A DNA stretch of 64,000 nt from Capitulum mitella (Eukaryota > Arthropoda > Thecostraca > Pollicipedomorpha > Pollicipedidae), in NCBI GenBank assembly GCA_030062745.1, contig CP099847.1, positions 26,956,923 through 27,020,922 of the forward strand, read 5' to 3'. Of the stretch, positions 44,198 through 56,639 are shown one piece after another. The notes below the pieces were generated by a model, which was not told where the DNA came from, did not search any database, and worked only from the letters and a program-made list of their open reading frames with translations. Every line of letters starts with the position of its first letter. Positions within the stretch are counted from its first letter, which is position 1. Position numbers and translations under genes: made by a program.

Positions 44198-47100
44198 TGA
44201 AACCATCCAATGGCCAACAATCTAACTTCAGATGACGTAAAACCATCTATTGATCAATCGTATGGCCTGTGGCGTTGAACAACTGTTTATTATTTCATAT
44301 ATCTTAGGAATCTTAGGAAAATAGGAAGAAAAGTGATCTTATCTTAGAATATCTTATCTTAGGAAAAAAGATATCTTAGGAACTAGAGTCCGACGGCAAC
44401 CGATAGGACGTACGGTTCCTTTTATAAGATCTAGTAGGCATATCAGTTGAGTGACAACTTCGAAACTGATATCAAACGAAAAATGGCAGTGTGGCATATC
44501 TAAAAGCTACCTTTGAGAAACCTGGGAGAGTCATGAAATTTCGGCTTTTGGAGTCATGACCAGATGTGTGACAATGATGGCTAGACATAGTCTAGCCATC
44601 ACTGTAGTTGTGCTTCCTGTCACTCTTTCCTTTCCAGGTTCGTCTCTCCCTGTCTTCTTGTGCCGTTTCAATTTACGGCCGTGAATCTCTGTCCTTACGT
44701 CTCGTATTGATAAAAGTTCTGCGAACGGTAACAGCGGCCGGCCGGCGCCGCCCGCCAGCGCCCGGCGGCAGCCGACCCAGCCAACGACGCCCGGCGGGCC
44801 GATCCGTCTTACTGTATATCGAGCCCCAGACACTGCAGTTTTGTCAGACTGGTATGGTTTTTGGAACCGTTGGATCCAGCATTAAGCATTTATGTCATTT
44901 TTGGAAGATAACATTGCCTATCGCTCCGCTGAATGTCAGTTGTGGCATAACATTCGAAACTCGTCATATGTTTAGACCGTCAAATTACTAGCCTCGTATT
45001 ACAAAATCTAACCCCAGAAATGACAAAGTACTTACACCATTTGGTTGTTTGTTTAATGCCCTATACGATGACGTGCATTTTGCTACGTTTTTTTTGGAAG
45101 CATGTCATTGAACAAATACCGAAAATAAATACCGAAATTCCATATTAGCAAAATAAAATCTCGCTGCGCGCCCGCCAACGCACGCGGTCGCAAATCACCC
45201 GACATCATGGTACTAATTTGCTTCTGATTTAAGACAGCGGAACCGATATGAAAATTTTCGCCTACAAATGTGTTGAATTGGTTAACTGACAGGTGCTGGA
45301 GGTTTGATGGTCTTATCGTGTATGGTCCAGACGCAATCGGCAAAAAACGGAGAACTCTTTTGCCCCCTCCCCCCTCCGCAGGCGGTAGCAGATTAAACTG
45401 GGGACAGGGGTATGGTTTACTATCTTTTTGTTGGTGCCTCGGCACCCACAAAGTGGAAATGGGCACCAACAATACGACTTGGGCACCCACAACTTAAACT
45501 ATGTTTAAATATTCAAATCTTTTTATATTCTCAGGCCCATGACAGTAACTACCTAAAATCAGCTTTATCAGCAGTAATCGGAACTTATTTATGCCATTGT
45601 CACCCACCACTGCGCTTCTCCGTCATCCTCTAACGCTGTCTCAAGCTGGGTACTGGAGCAAAGTCCTCGATTAAAAGGAGTGTTTCCACTCATGTCGTGA
45701 TTTTTAACTGTACACGTGCGATTGAAGAGAACATTTTTACAAATCGAAATATATCCATTCTTAATTCATAAAATCAGAATACATTCATTCTTGCCAACCC
45801 ATTCTCGTTGGCTCATATTTTACTGGGGTAAGTACGCTGGCTGCCGGCCCAAATTTTAGCTATTTACCCCGTTTCCTTTCACCACTGAAATCACCGATAA
45901 AACGTGTTGTGTGTCGTTAGCCTCAGCGATGTCGCATCTGACAGCAGCTAACGAACATCGGAATTATGAGGGCAGCCATCATGTAGTCAGGCAAGCACCG
46001 TTGCTGTTTCACGAATTTCCCCCGCAGGTATGCGTTACGTGAATAGGTCGAGACACGTTGGTGTTGTTTGTCAAAACAGTCGTCTCTGCCGTTTATAGCT
46101 GCATCTGGTACAGCAAGGCAGAGTGTTGGGTAAGCATCGAGTGCGTCCAACGTTTATGTACGTATGCATTTTCTGCTCGCTTATTGGTTTCTTTCTCTAG
46201 TACTGTTATTATATTTCGTGTACCGATAGCACTGTCGATAAATACAATAATTAAAATGTTTAAAATGTTGGTCTAAGATGACCAAAATGCACTTTTCCTT
46301 CACATGATAATTCACGGCCAATCCTAAATATTTCCCGAAGTGCGTTTTGGGGTAAAACAAGATATATTTCCTCTAGGGATGTCGCCGCCATACAGTCATC
46401 CATGGCTTTCGTAACCCATCCTTCTGCAATTTACCTCTCGTAATACCTTTTTAAATGCATATCTCCGAACTTTAGGCATGAACGCCTGCGACGACCCCTC
46501 CCCTCCCCGATCCGCAATGTATCGGTGAGGGGGATGTCACCATGCCCCCATATGCCTTTTGGGCACCCACAACCACTTTCCAATAACTACACCCGTGACT
46601 GGAGAAATTATCTGAGAGTTATTGTCATTATACTAAATGCATTACATGTTTTAAATGTTTGCCATTCTATTCATGTGGGTCATGAGGATAACCTTAACCC
46701 TGCGTCGTGAACCTTCGGTCTGCAATCTGTCTAAGACTAATTACTGCATCTACGATATCTGCCACTGCATTTCGCAAAAACAATAAAGGGATGAAACTCC
46801 CTGCTTAGCGCATGCCCAGGACATGCAGCGCCGCAACACTCAGTGACCAGACGCAGCGCTTCATTTCTATTTTCTGTAACTTTGTTTGTGCTGCCGTCTG
46901 CTGTGCATAACACTTTCCCGGTCATTTACCCGTGTTTGCCCACCCGGGCTGAAGATATATGTTCCGTTACGTGGAATTATCCGCCGACCGGAAGCGTGAA
47001 AATCCGTCGACCATGCATGGCTCCCGCGCATGGTCTTGTGTTTATTTAGACTGGATCCGCTTTGGGGGTGTAGGCTGTCTCAATAAATTCGTCTTTGTCG

Positions 47101-47540
47101 AGCCAGCTTTGGATCTTTGACGCATCAAGTTTAATGGCCAGCATTACCACAGAACAGTTTAAGTGCAATCTTCTGGAAAATATGCCTGCGGCATGTGCCT
47201 TCAAAGCTGAACATGCATTCAAGGCACTTTAATGGTAAACACTGCGGAGGAAATGCCACTATTGAGTTACAATGGTCCGTTTTCATCCACTATCAGCCGC
47301 GGTGTAATCTGAAACTGGACACATGTCCAAAGAAACAGTGATTAAACCGAAAACGACGTTCCATATTAACAGCGCTGAAATGACGCCGATTTGAATGCAT
47401 TTACGACAGCACCGATTATCGGCACATACTGCTAACCTATATGTCGGTGAATGTGTGTCTTCAGTCTAGCTTGGGACTCCAAGACATTGCGAGCAGTCGA
47501 ACAACAACATGCAACTGCAAGGCTGCGACCTTAGTTTTTT
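44198..47540. other. Long stretch upstream of Pax1/9, gene not resolved
   Basis: A small GC patch at 44,735-44,815 lies in a 100-codon minus frame; a donor-like GAC/GTAAGG at about 44,695 in it has the wrong phase to join the Pax exon in that frame. TATCTTAGGAA is repeated at 44,300-44,375. GGCACCCACAA recurs at 45,440, 45,481 and 46,562. The missing Pax1/9 first exon and promoter may lie here or further right. No other gene recognised. Confidence 0.3.
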
Positions 47541-47548
47541 GCACGGTC

Positions 47549-47600
47549 TTCAGACATGGAATATCCGTTCATAATAACATTCAGACATATGAATATCCGT
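47549..47600 (+). repeat. Short direct duplication (about 20 bp)
   Basis: TTCAGACATGGAATATCCGT and TTCAGACATATGAATATCCG lie 31 bases apart. Confidence 0.8.
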
Positions 47601-47739
47601 CTGTTTGTACACTGCACTGGTAACGTATCTAACACGTATTCGATCAGCTCTCGTGTCTAAGTGCCTCTCGCATCTCGGCTCTAAGTGAATTCCGCATACA
47701 GACTTCGATCCTTCACCTCAATCGTTACGCAGTTCGCAC

Positions 47740-48160
47740 ACTGTTTCGTCACTCCCTCGCTCTCTGCTCCCGCCGCTCCCGCGCTCTCTCCTCCCGCGCA
47801 CCCTCCATTGGGTGCTCGCCTCCGGGCGGTGGTGTCAACACCAGCCCGCTGCTCGGTCTCGTTCGGCCGGCCTTCCTCTGGACAGCCTCTGTTTACCGCA
47901 GCGGCGCGGCCGACGGCACCAGTTGTTTATAGATCGGAACCGCATCCCGGCCGCCGTATCCGCGAATCGGGCCGCCGACCGGCCTCTCCGTCTGGCCCGC
48001 TGGTCCCCTGACCACTCTGTTCGACGGCTGGCCCCTGAGGAAGGGAAATCCTTGTCTATGGAACATATTGTGAGACCACGGGACAGGCACGGGTTCGGCG
48101 AAACGAGGACAAGGGCGCGTAATGAGAGAGGGGACAGCTTTGTGCAGTTCCTTTTAGTCT
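47740..48160. other. GC-richer DNA, no credible gene
   Basis: Open on both strands (108-116 codons) with Ala/Pro/Arg/Ser-rich peptides; no motif recognised. Could be a weak GC island. Confidence 0.3.
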
Positions 48161-48816
48161 AAATGACTTCAATGGCTAACATTTGCTTTTGTCGGGGAGG
48201 TAAAGCTCTCCGTTCCCAGTCGTATGTCCATCATTCAGGACTCATCTGAGGGGACAATTTTTTGTCACCAGCCATCCCGGCTATAGCTCAGCACTTTCCG
48301 GGACGGTGCCATCAGTAAAAGTAGAAAACTGAGTAGATTTCCCAGCCCCGAGATCCTCTCCATTTCCCCGTTCCGCGCTTCTGCAATGAGAATTACGGAC
48401 CCGCCTCGTCGCCATCTGCCCCTTCCTCCTGCCACGCCCGACGTTTTTGCACGATGCCGACGACCCACTAACGACACACACAGACCGCCGCGTTCCTCGA
48501 GCTGGGCCACGACCTATCGGCGACCCAGCGACCTGTAAACTCAGCCGGCTCACGTCGAGACCAGTCGGACGCCTCCAGCTCCAGCGCCACGCTTCGTACA
48601 CCGTCGTCTGTTTTCCAGACTGGCCGGGCATTTCCACTCCTGGACCAGCTCTCAGCGACCCGTGTGAATGCAGCAGCACTCGCCCGCTACCCGAGGAAAA
48701 AAGGAGTGTGCGATCATCTTTTTCATTCCCACAGGGCCATGTTGCCGCCCAGTGGCAACACTGCAGCCGCCAGAGAGAGCACACGGGCAGCCAGCTGGAC
48801 GCCGTGACAGCCTGCT
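48161..48816. other. Intergenic DNA leading into minisatellites
   Basis: Part of overlapping 299-codon minus and 353-codon plus frames that also cross the 23-bp minisatellite. Peptide composition and the repeat argue against a real gene. Confidence 0.3.
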
Positions 48817-49074
48817 GTCCGCCGGAACAGAACCAGTTGTCCGTCGGAACAGGTCCACATGTCCGTCGGGACCAGACCCAGTGGTCCGTCGGGACCAGAC
48901 GCTGCTGTCCGCCAGGACCAGGCCCTGCTGTTCGCCGGGACCAGACCATACAGTCCGCCGGGACCAGACCCTGCTGTCCGCCGGGACCAGACCCAGTTGT
49001 CCGCCGGAACAGACCCACAAGTCCGCCAGGGCCAGACCCAGTGGTCCGCCGGGACCAGACACTGCTGTCTGCCG
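48817..49074 (+). repeat. Minisatellite, 23-bp unit, 11 copies
   Basis: The unit is GTCCGCCGGGACCAGACCC plus four variable bases (AGTG, TGCT, AGTT). Eight units are 23 bp; three with GGAACAG instead of GGGACCAG are 22 bp. A partial twelfth ends at 49,074. Since 23 is not divisible by three, a protein repeat of 23 residues (three units) appears in minus-strand frames, for example GPGGQQGLVPAD. Confidence 0.93.
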
Positions 49075-49429
49075 TTTCCGGTGTCCGGGCGGCTGCGCCT
49101 GCGGTTCCGTCCCGTCCGCGGAGGACGCCCTCCCGAGAGGAGACGGTCGGAGGGGGACGGGCGGCCGGCGGTGACCACAAAGGCTCCCAGCGCCCGTACC
49201 CCGGCCGCCATTCATCTCTGCGGCGTTCTGCTCCGTGTCATGCCCTGACGCTCAATGTAAATATTGCAGAGCGCCGGGTGATATACGCGATAGTGGGCCA
49301 GACTGCCAGCGCGCGCTGGGGATCACAGCTTTACGGCCGGCAGATAGGACCGGCCGCTCGGCGGTCACCGGTCCCAGCGGCCGCGGAGCCGGCCGCGGGC
49401 AGGGGAGGGCCACGGCCGACTGGGGAAGA
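49075..49429. other. GC-rich DNA between two minisatellites
   Basis: High GC (especially 49,090-49,200 and 49,330-49,420); no gene recognised. Confidence 0.35.
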
Positions 49430-49745
49430 GTCTGTGGGCAGTGAACACGACCAGCTGGGGCGTCTGAGGCCGGGAACAGGACGAGCTGGGGGCGTCTGTG
49501 GGCAGTGAACACGACCAGCTGGGGACGTCTGAGGCCGGGAACAGGACGAGCTGGGGACGTCTGTGGGCAGTGAACACGACCAGCTGGGGCGTCTGAGGCC
49601 GGGAACAGGACGAACTGGGGGCGTCTGTGGGCAGTGAACACGACCAGCTGGGGCGTCTGAGGCCGGGAACAGGACGAACTGGGGCGTCTGTGGGCAGTGA
49701 ACACGACCAGCTGGAGGCGTCTGTAGGCGGGGAGCGGGACCGGCA
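49430..49745 (+). repeat. Minisatellite, 64-bp higher-order unit of two related halves, about 5 copies
   Basis: GTGGGCAGTGAACACGACCA followed by GCTGGGGCGTCTG alternates with AGGCCGGGAACAGGACGAGC followed by TGGGGGCGTCTG. GTGAACACGA occurs at 49,441, 49,505, 49,570, 49,634 and 49,697, steps of 63-65. The two half-units are about 32 bp and share (C/G)GA(C/A)CA..ACGA.CAGCTGGGG-type words. Confidence 0.93.
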
Positions 49746-52544
49746 GGGCAGGCGTCTGAGGGCAGTGACCGGCACCGACCGGCCAAATGGTGCCTTTTGC
49801 TTAGGAGTAGGGATTGTGGGATGATGTATGTATTCACGGAGTGGGACAGTCATGGGTGTAGGAACCCATACGGCACGCAGGGCGGCGGCTCTACAAACCT
49901 GGAAAACGCTTTACGCCCATATGTGCAAGTGAAGCACTATCTCCACCGAGGCGTTGTCTCCTGCGGACCGGAAGTCCGCACCCTGGTAGCCAAGTCGTGA
50001 GCTGATGCCCAGACCATCTAGTCGGCGCCGGTGCTTGGAAATGAATCGGCGGTAAAATCAACATCGTCTGTGTCCCGCCGGCTCTGCACGGGGCGTTCGC
50101 CCTGGTGTCCGTACCCCCGAAATGGGGACCATGCACCATCGTACCCGCAGTTCAGGTTCCCCAGACATTCGAACTGGCATCTCCGCAACGCAGGGAGGTC
50201 TGGCAGTGAAGTTCTCACTTAATGTTAACTGGTAATTACGCCGACCACATGTCCTCACTCGGATCCGGCTTACAAGTTTACTGCGCTGTAACAGCAAACC
50301 ACGAGGCATGTCGACCACAGAAGCATGGAATGATGACCAAACTGTTTCGCCATTTCATGTTCAAAACGAATTCAAGCCGGCAATGAATCGTGCCATGCTC
50401 CGGATACTGCAAGTAATTTAGCTCCGCTGCTGCCCTTAAGCTGAATGATTTTCATGACAAAATCTTTTAAGAAATACCCTCTTGGCGAGTTCGTCTGGAC
50501 GGGCTTGAGTCATAGTTTGTGACCCGTGAATCACACAGCATGCCAGGATAATGCTTGGGAGTACAAATGCAACCTAAAATGCTATCGCTGGGGTCCAGCA
50601 CCAAACGCCCTGGTTAGAACTTAAGCCGCAACAAACGTCGTCTCTATACGGAAACAGAGCTACCTACTAGTCAATAAGTCATTCGTCTGTTATAAATGAA
50701 CTGAACAGAATTGCATCATCGTATATTTCGACAAAACACACATCTACATATTGCGAAAAAAAATGTTTTGTTTATGTCGACTTTCACCAGTTATGCACAT
50801 ATACAAACGAAAAATCCTAACTCAGACGAGAAACACTGCTGGTCCAGATGCCGGCTGTTTCCGAACCAAAGCCTTTAGTTTAGATTTCGGAAATCTGAAA
50901 CCAACGTCGCCGACTGCGTCGCTTGTGAACGGAGATTTCATCACATCCTGGCTCAGACCAATGGAGCGATGCTATTCATCGTTTCAGATAATTGCGTCAT
51001 GTCCTATTAAAGTTCCATCGTTAAAACAAACTTTGAATAACCGATTTCGTGTGCCCATGGTTGCAGATGTACGTGACTTTATGTTGTGTTACATAAGAAA
51101 CTTGGCTTTTATTTTGAATGGACCCTACTATATGCCTCGTCACTGGGTGCGGTAAATTTAACGAACGGAAAATCCGGGGCTTTCACTGAGCACAGTCACA
51201 TCCAAAAGCAACTCGTTTTCTTTACGCATCACCAGAATTCAAAGATGGGTTGAAACGATTTTGGTTTCTCGACCTTTGTTTCCCAGTCCATATCGTTATT
51301 TTAGACAAAAGATGGAAAGATAAGTGAACGAAAAACGTGGCTTTGGATCATGCTATGATTTTTATCGCTGTCAGTCCGACACTGTAGTCATGAGCTGTAG
51401 TGCATCAGTCTTGCTGTCCTCCAAACAATGAACACTGATGACAGCATTCCAATGAACGCTTTTCGTAGTACCGCAAAGTTGAGAGGTAGCCGCCAAGAAC
51501 TTCAGCGAGCTAAAACCTATCATCAGATACTGCAAATAGGAAACTCGCTTTTGCAGTGACTGAAAAACAACATAAAAATAATTAAGCACATGATATAGTT
51601 AAGCTTTTTTGCTTGAAGCCAACACCAGTTACTTGCAGAGGCCAAAAGATCACGTTTCGGCGCTGAATGAGCCCGTGTCAAGCACTGACTAAGCCTGAAC
51701 TCAAAACACAAAAGCCTCAGAGTATGGACTCAAGGGACTCCAAGAGGCAAACCAAGCAAACATCTGCCAGGGACGGTCCTGTTCTTCCTGTGATCACGCA
51801 CGCCGACATCAAGTCACTGTTCGACGATACCGAAGAGAAAACATGAATATTCACGCGGGAAGGTATGCGGCCGGACTATCTGAAGAGCCCAGTTGACACA
51901 GATGTTCAGAACTGTTGGTCCGCGGCCGGCCATGTGTGTTCGACCGGACAGCCGGAGCGAGAGGATGGCGGGAGTGGGAGGAATGACGTCACATTCCTCG
52001 CGCTGACCGCAGCTTCCGCCGAGACAACGGCCGGACCGGCGTCCCGGAGCGTGTCGCGACAGCCGTGCCCGAGGCCTACAAGCTCCTGCGAAGAAGACGT
52101 GAAGGCGTCCAGACTCGCCAGACCATGTTTTCTGCACCGGCGTTCGGCGTCCACTCACCCACCCGGAAATGGAGCGCAGACGACACGCTATGACGGTCAG
52201 CCAAGGATCGGTGGCAATTACCGTCCTATCAACACAGCGTGACCCGTCCCTGATGTTACTCCTAGCCCGTGCCTTGAGAATATGGCGTCACTTTGTCTCC
52301 GCAGCTCCCGTCTGGCAGTTATGACCTCACTTGGCAGCTGAGTTCACTTTAGTACCGCTCCAGTCGGACAGTCTGATGTCACTCTGACCCTGTCGCTTCA
52401 GAGCACGACGTTACGTTGTTCCTCGGGTCGTCCAAGGGGTTCAAGAGTCCGTGTTAACCTGTCCCCTCGGTGACGTCACTCCGTCGCTGTGTCTGCATGA
52501 CGTGATGTCACTCCATCGCCTCGGTCTGACGTTACAATGCGGCT
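49746..52544. other. Intergenic DNA
   Basis: Includes a 134-codon plus frame at 50,751-51,155 and a GC-richer patch at 51,910-52,150 open on both strands; neither shows a recognisable motif. No RNA gene or transposon end seen. Confidence 0.3.
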
Positions 52545-52972
52545 GCTGCTCCAGAGCCGATGGTCAGCTGTCAGAGCCCGCAGTCAGCTGTCGTCACAGC
52601 TCCAGAGCCGGTGGTCAGCTGCCAGAGCTGATGGTCAACTGTCGTCACACTTCCAGAGCTGATGATCAGCTGTCATCACAGCTCTAGGGCTGATGTTCAT
52701 CTGTCGTCACATCTCCAGAGCCGGTGGTCAGCTGTCGTCACAGGTCCAGAGCTGATGATCAGCTGTCATCACAGCTCTAGGGCCGATGTTCATCTGTCGC
52801 CACGGCTCCAGAGCCGGTGATCAGCTGTCAGAGCCGGCGGTCAGCTGTCGTCACAGCTCCAGAGCTGATGATCAGCTGTCGTCACATCTCCAGAGCCGGT
52901 GGTCAGCTGTCGCCACGGCTCCAGAGCCGGTGATCAGCTGTCAGGGCCGGCGGTCAGCTGTCGTCGCTGCGG
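52545..52972 (+). repeat. Minisatellite, about 31-bp unit with repeated CAGCTG
   Basis: Roughly 13-15 units of the form TCCAGAGC(C/T)G(G/A)TG(G/A)TC followed by AGCTGTCGTCACAGC, with some shortened about 20-bp units (TCAGAGCCGGCGG). Nearly every unit holds CAGCTG, an E-box of the type bound by bHLH factors, often within the near-palindrome TGATGATCAGCTGTCATCA. Confidence 0.9.
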
Positions 52973-55573
52973 TCTGGGCCGCGGGCGGCCGCCGCCCCGA
53001 TGCTCTAATGGTCCGCAGCGGTCAGTCATGCGCTATTGGAGCGCGCGCCAGTCGGCTGCAGCGCTAACGAAGGCCGACGCCCGGCAACCGGAGCCGGCCG
53101 GTGGCCTCAGCAGGTCAGCGGGACGTGATGGATGAACCCGGGCATGGCCTGTTGGAGGGCAGCGGCCTCTAAATAAAACACCGCTCAGATGCAGGCCACC
53201 CACTGCGACGCGACGCCGTGAGTAACGGTTCGGCGTGCAGCTTGTATGCACGACATGGGAGATGAGGGGAAGGCCCTTCATTTGCGTTGGTCTAGCGTAG
53301 CACAACATTTCTGTTTACCTCTTTCTTTGATCTCTAAAATAACGTTATGTCTTGGCAAATATTCAGAAGAAAAAAGGAATGAAACCCTGTAAAATGGCAC
53401 CTATAAATTACTGATGTGGCTAACTATCTTGCATGACTATTCAGCCGACATTTTGGCGATATTTATTCAAATAAATAAGGCAGTCAAAAATGTGTCTTGT
53501 TCAGCTCCCGCTATCATTAGCAGACCATTTGATGTTTGCTTTTTCTAAACTGGTTTTATGTGTTGGTATCACAGACACTCTAAATCACTAAAATGGAGTT
53601 TGTTTTCTCTCAATTGCACTACGGGCTCAGAAAACTGGCGCTGACACTGTCATGGCGGGACCAGGCAGACGTTCCTTGATTAGTCGTCAGTTCAAGGAAC
53701 AAGTTAAAAATGCGTTATATTCGCGTTTTTTCATCTGTTTGTTCTATCTTGTTTGTTTTTCGTATCACTGTTTGTTGTATCATCGTACCACTATTTGTTG
53801 TACGTTGTTGTATTTGTATTTCGACGATACAAATATTGCTATGAAATCTCCCAACACACTAGTTATATGGCACACAAGGGGCATAAACGTTATGGTATGT
53901 AATAATAAGAAAACCTACATGCGTTTTCTTCGCTTTTTTATGGATCTCATGTTGATGGTGTAATGTTTCTGTTATGGGCGAACCACGCCATTTCTATGTT
54001 GTTCTTTTCTATGCATCGCCGTAGGATCCTTCGACAGTTGGGTGGGGGTCACCATATCTTCCTCGAGTCTTCTCTGAGTTGGGGTGCCGGACCGAATTGC
54101 AATGCCCATCCGAAATAGATGTCGCTATTATGTAATTAACACGTTTTGAAATAAAAAACATTTTACTGTGCCGGGATATTGTTGCTTCCTTTGAACCGCG
54201 CTATGCGTTGATAGCGAGAAAACATCGGTATGTACTAGTGCTTCCACTTTGTGCGTTTCCTTTTTCCAACTACCATCCCAAAATTCTTTCACTGTTTCAA
54301 TTACCACCATTTCCACTTTCCATTTCCATTATCCCTCGTTTCCGCCTTAGAAATCTCAGAAATAAAAGAGCGTAGGTTTATTTAACTGTCCAAACACCTC
54401 TTAAGATAAAGCCATGGTTATTTATCGATGAAAAACAAAGTGTAATGGAGAGCCTTTTCAGAAAAAGGAAAAGCGTGTGTGCTGCCAGAAGGGATTAGCC
54501 ATTTCAGCACGTGCCAAATTATTTTCGCGGGACCGAAAGAAATCAACTGCCACGATGTAAAAGCGGTCGGCTGCACACGCTGGCCGTCGGGCCGCGGCGA
54601 CATTGACCTTGACATTGCTCTCGCTGCCCGAGGCCGAGCAGGCATGTGTTCTGGCCGATACGTGCCGCTCAGAGGACGCACCAGGCCGCGCTGTGGCGCC
54701 TCTGGGAAGGCCGTCTTCGTCTGGACATGTCCAGGAATCAACCTGTCTCCAATAGATTGCTCGTCTGCGCTATGCTGTCCTATGTTTGTCTCTCAGGAGA
54801 CAAGAGACTGGGGGGTCAGATATGTCTGTCAGTACCGAACGAGAAACATACCTGAACATTTTGATGTATTTGCGAAGAGTGGTTCAAATCTCTTGCCGTC
54901 ATAGATGCCATTAGCTAATCTCCCGTTAATGCAGAAAACCTTGCCACATGTCACTGTCCAGCCACACGTCACCGACCACTCACAGCTGTAGAGAGCTGGC
55001 TCTGACGCAGAAGCACCCAGACGTCGTTTTTCGGAACGATCGAGTCTTCCGCGCATCACCGAATTTGCTTCCATTTCCCCTGAGCAATCCAGGTATTCCA
55101 CATTCTTCGCTGATTGTTTAGAAGCCCGGAAGTGCCGGCATCTCTTCCTTTCCACCGAAAACTGGCAGTTTCAGGAGTCCCTATCTTCTCATGCCAGGAG
55201 CTGTCCTCAGGCACGGATGTCGCGTTCCCCTCCACGTTTACGGGACTAGGTTTTCAGTCCGCAACTACGAAGAGCTTAGTTCTTGTGTACTTAATTCTTT
55301 CTTCTTGCAACTTAGTTCCGTCACTCATCGCTGAGTGTTATCCACTCCGAACTCTGCGGTCCTCCTGGTAATCATCAATCGTCGGCCACTCCGTATAGGC
55401 CAGTCCGTCGAGTCGTCCCCTTCCGTCCCGGCGGTCCGCCCCATCCGTCCTCTTTGACGGAATGGCTCCGAGCTGCTCTTCCCCCTGAAGATCTTACTTG
55501 TTCCTAATTCCGATGTTCTGTCCTGTCCGGAAGGGTCGGTCTGCTCAGTTCATCCTCTCCGTGGAGCAGGTCC
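52973..55573. other. Intergenic DNA
   Basis: A GC patch at 52,975-53,115 follows the minisatellite. A T/G-rich simple stretch (TTTGTTGTA words) lies at 53,705-53,830. A 141-codon plus frame at 54,479-54,904 is open but unrecognised. Confidence 0.3.
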
Positions 55574-55700
55574 GAACGGCTTGTCCTCCCCAGAGGAGCC
55601 AGACGAGCCAGCCGGGGAGGTTCGTCCTCCCCAGAGGAGCCAGGCAATCCAGTCTGGAAGGTTCGTCCTCACCGGAGGAGCCAGACGAGCCGGTGCCCGG
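55574..55700 (+). repeat. Tandem repeat, 41-bp unit, 3 copies
   Basis: GTCCTCCCCAGAGGAGCCAG and variants start at 55,583, 55,624 and 55,665, an exact 41-bp step. Units differ by a few substitutions (ACGAGCCAGC versus GCAATCCAGT). Confidence 0.9.
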
Positions 55701-56135
55701 GCGGCTGGTCGCACCGTCCCGACACACGCGGCCAGCACGCTGCGCGCGCGACACGAGCGGCGCGTCTCGCCGTCAGCCGGCGGCCGCCGCGGCGCCGCCG
55801 TCATGATGACCGGGCGGCCGGCGTCATAAATAAATAGCGGCCGGCGCGGCGGCGGCGGCGGCGCGGGCTCCCCGGGGGCCGGCCGGCGGCCGCCTCAGAC
55901 CGGGCCGCCCCAGGGGGCCCGCTCAAAGGCGGCCGCCGCGCCTGCAGCGTACACGCCGCGCCGCCGCGCCGCCGCCGCCGCCGCCGGGCGCCGGGCGTCG
56001 CGGCCGGGTCTGGCGCGGCCCGGCCGTAAACTCGGCCGCTGCCAGACAGCGCCGCTGGACGGCGGACTGACAGCCGCGCCGGCCCGCGCCGCCATCAGTG
56101 TGTCAATGTCAGTGTCGGCTCCGCCAGGCCGGCGG
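55701..56135. promoter_or_regulatory. GC-rich island
   Basis: Contains ATAAATAAATAGCGGCCGG at about 55,826-55,844, a TATA-like word fused to the same AGCGGCCGG word found near 5,185. (CGG)n and (GCC)n runs are present. Immediately right of the 41-bp repeat. Confidence 0.4.
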
Positions 56136-56504
56136 CCGTCGCGGGTCACCAGAGACGTGACGTCAAACGACAGTTTCGGCCGGCTCGAAGGCCGTGCGAG
56201 AGGAAAGCAGTTTTGGAACATATGCCCCATGTTACTGTACTGCCAATATGTCAACAACAAATGCCGAACAATGCAAAACCTGGAAAATCTCGATAACGAT
56301 GAAAGTGCTGGGCAAATCCTGACGTTTCTTTTCCGAATCGAAATTACGTTGTCCGTATCTCTCCATGGTTATTTTCTTTCACACTGATTTTCTTCGTCAA
56401 GCTTTTGCTTTCTCTGTTCCTCCGTCTGAGTATTTACCTTTTCCTTCATCCCCTATATTCTTCACTCTCCATGCATTTTGTTGCCTCCTTCTCTTCCTCC
56501 CGCA
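56136..56504. other. Intergenic DNA
   Basis: Nothing recognised; becomes T/C-rich to the right. Confidence 0.3.
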
Positions 56505-56635
56505 CATCCTCCTCTTCCTCACCACTCTCCCCCTCCCTCCCTCCCCCCCCCCCCTCTCTCTCTCCCTCAGTCCCTCGCTCCCTCCCTGTCCCTCCCCACT
56601 CTCTCTCCCGCTCTCTGTTCTCTCCCTACATCTAT
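56505..56635 (+). repeat. CT-rich tract
   Basis: About 130 bp of CTCTCC and CCCTCC with a C10 run, ending next to a GC-rich island at 56,640. Confidence 0.88.
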
Positions 56636-56639
56636 TAAC

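Noticed and set aside
44531-44833. Candidate first exon for Pax1/9 (donor-like GAC/GTAAGG near 44,695)
   Set aside because: The junction would be phase 0 in that frame, while the Pax exon needs an upstream exon ending one base into a codon; no GEVNQ-leading context either.
48281-49508. Open frames of 299 codons (minus) and 353 codons (plus)
   Set aside because: Both run through the 23-bp minisatellite and GC-rich DNA; peptides are repetitive and overlap each other on opposite strands. Stop depletion explains them.
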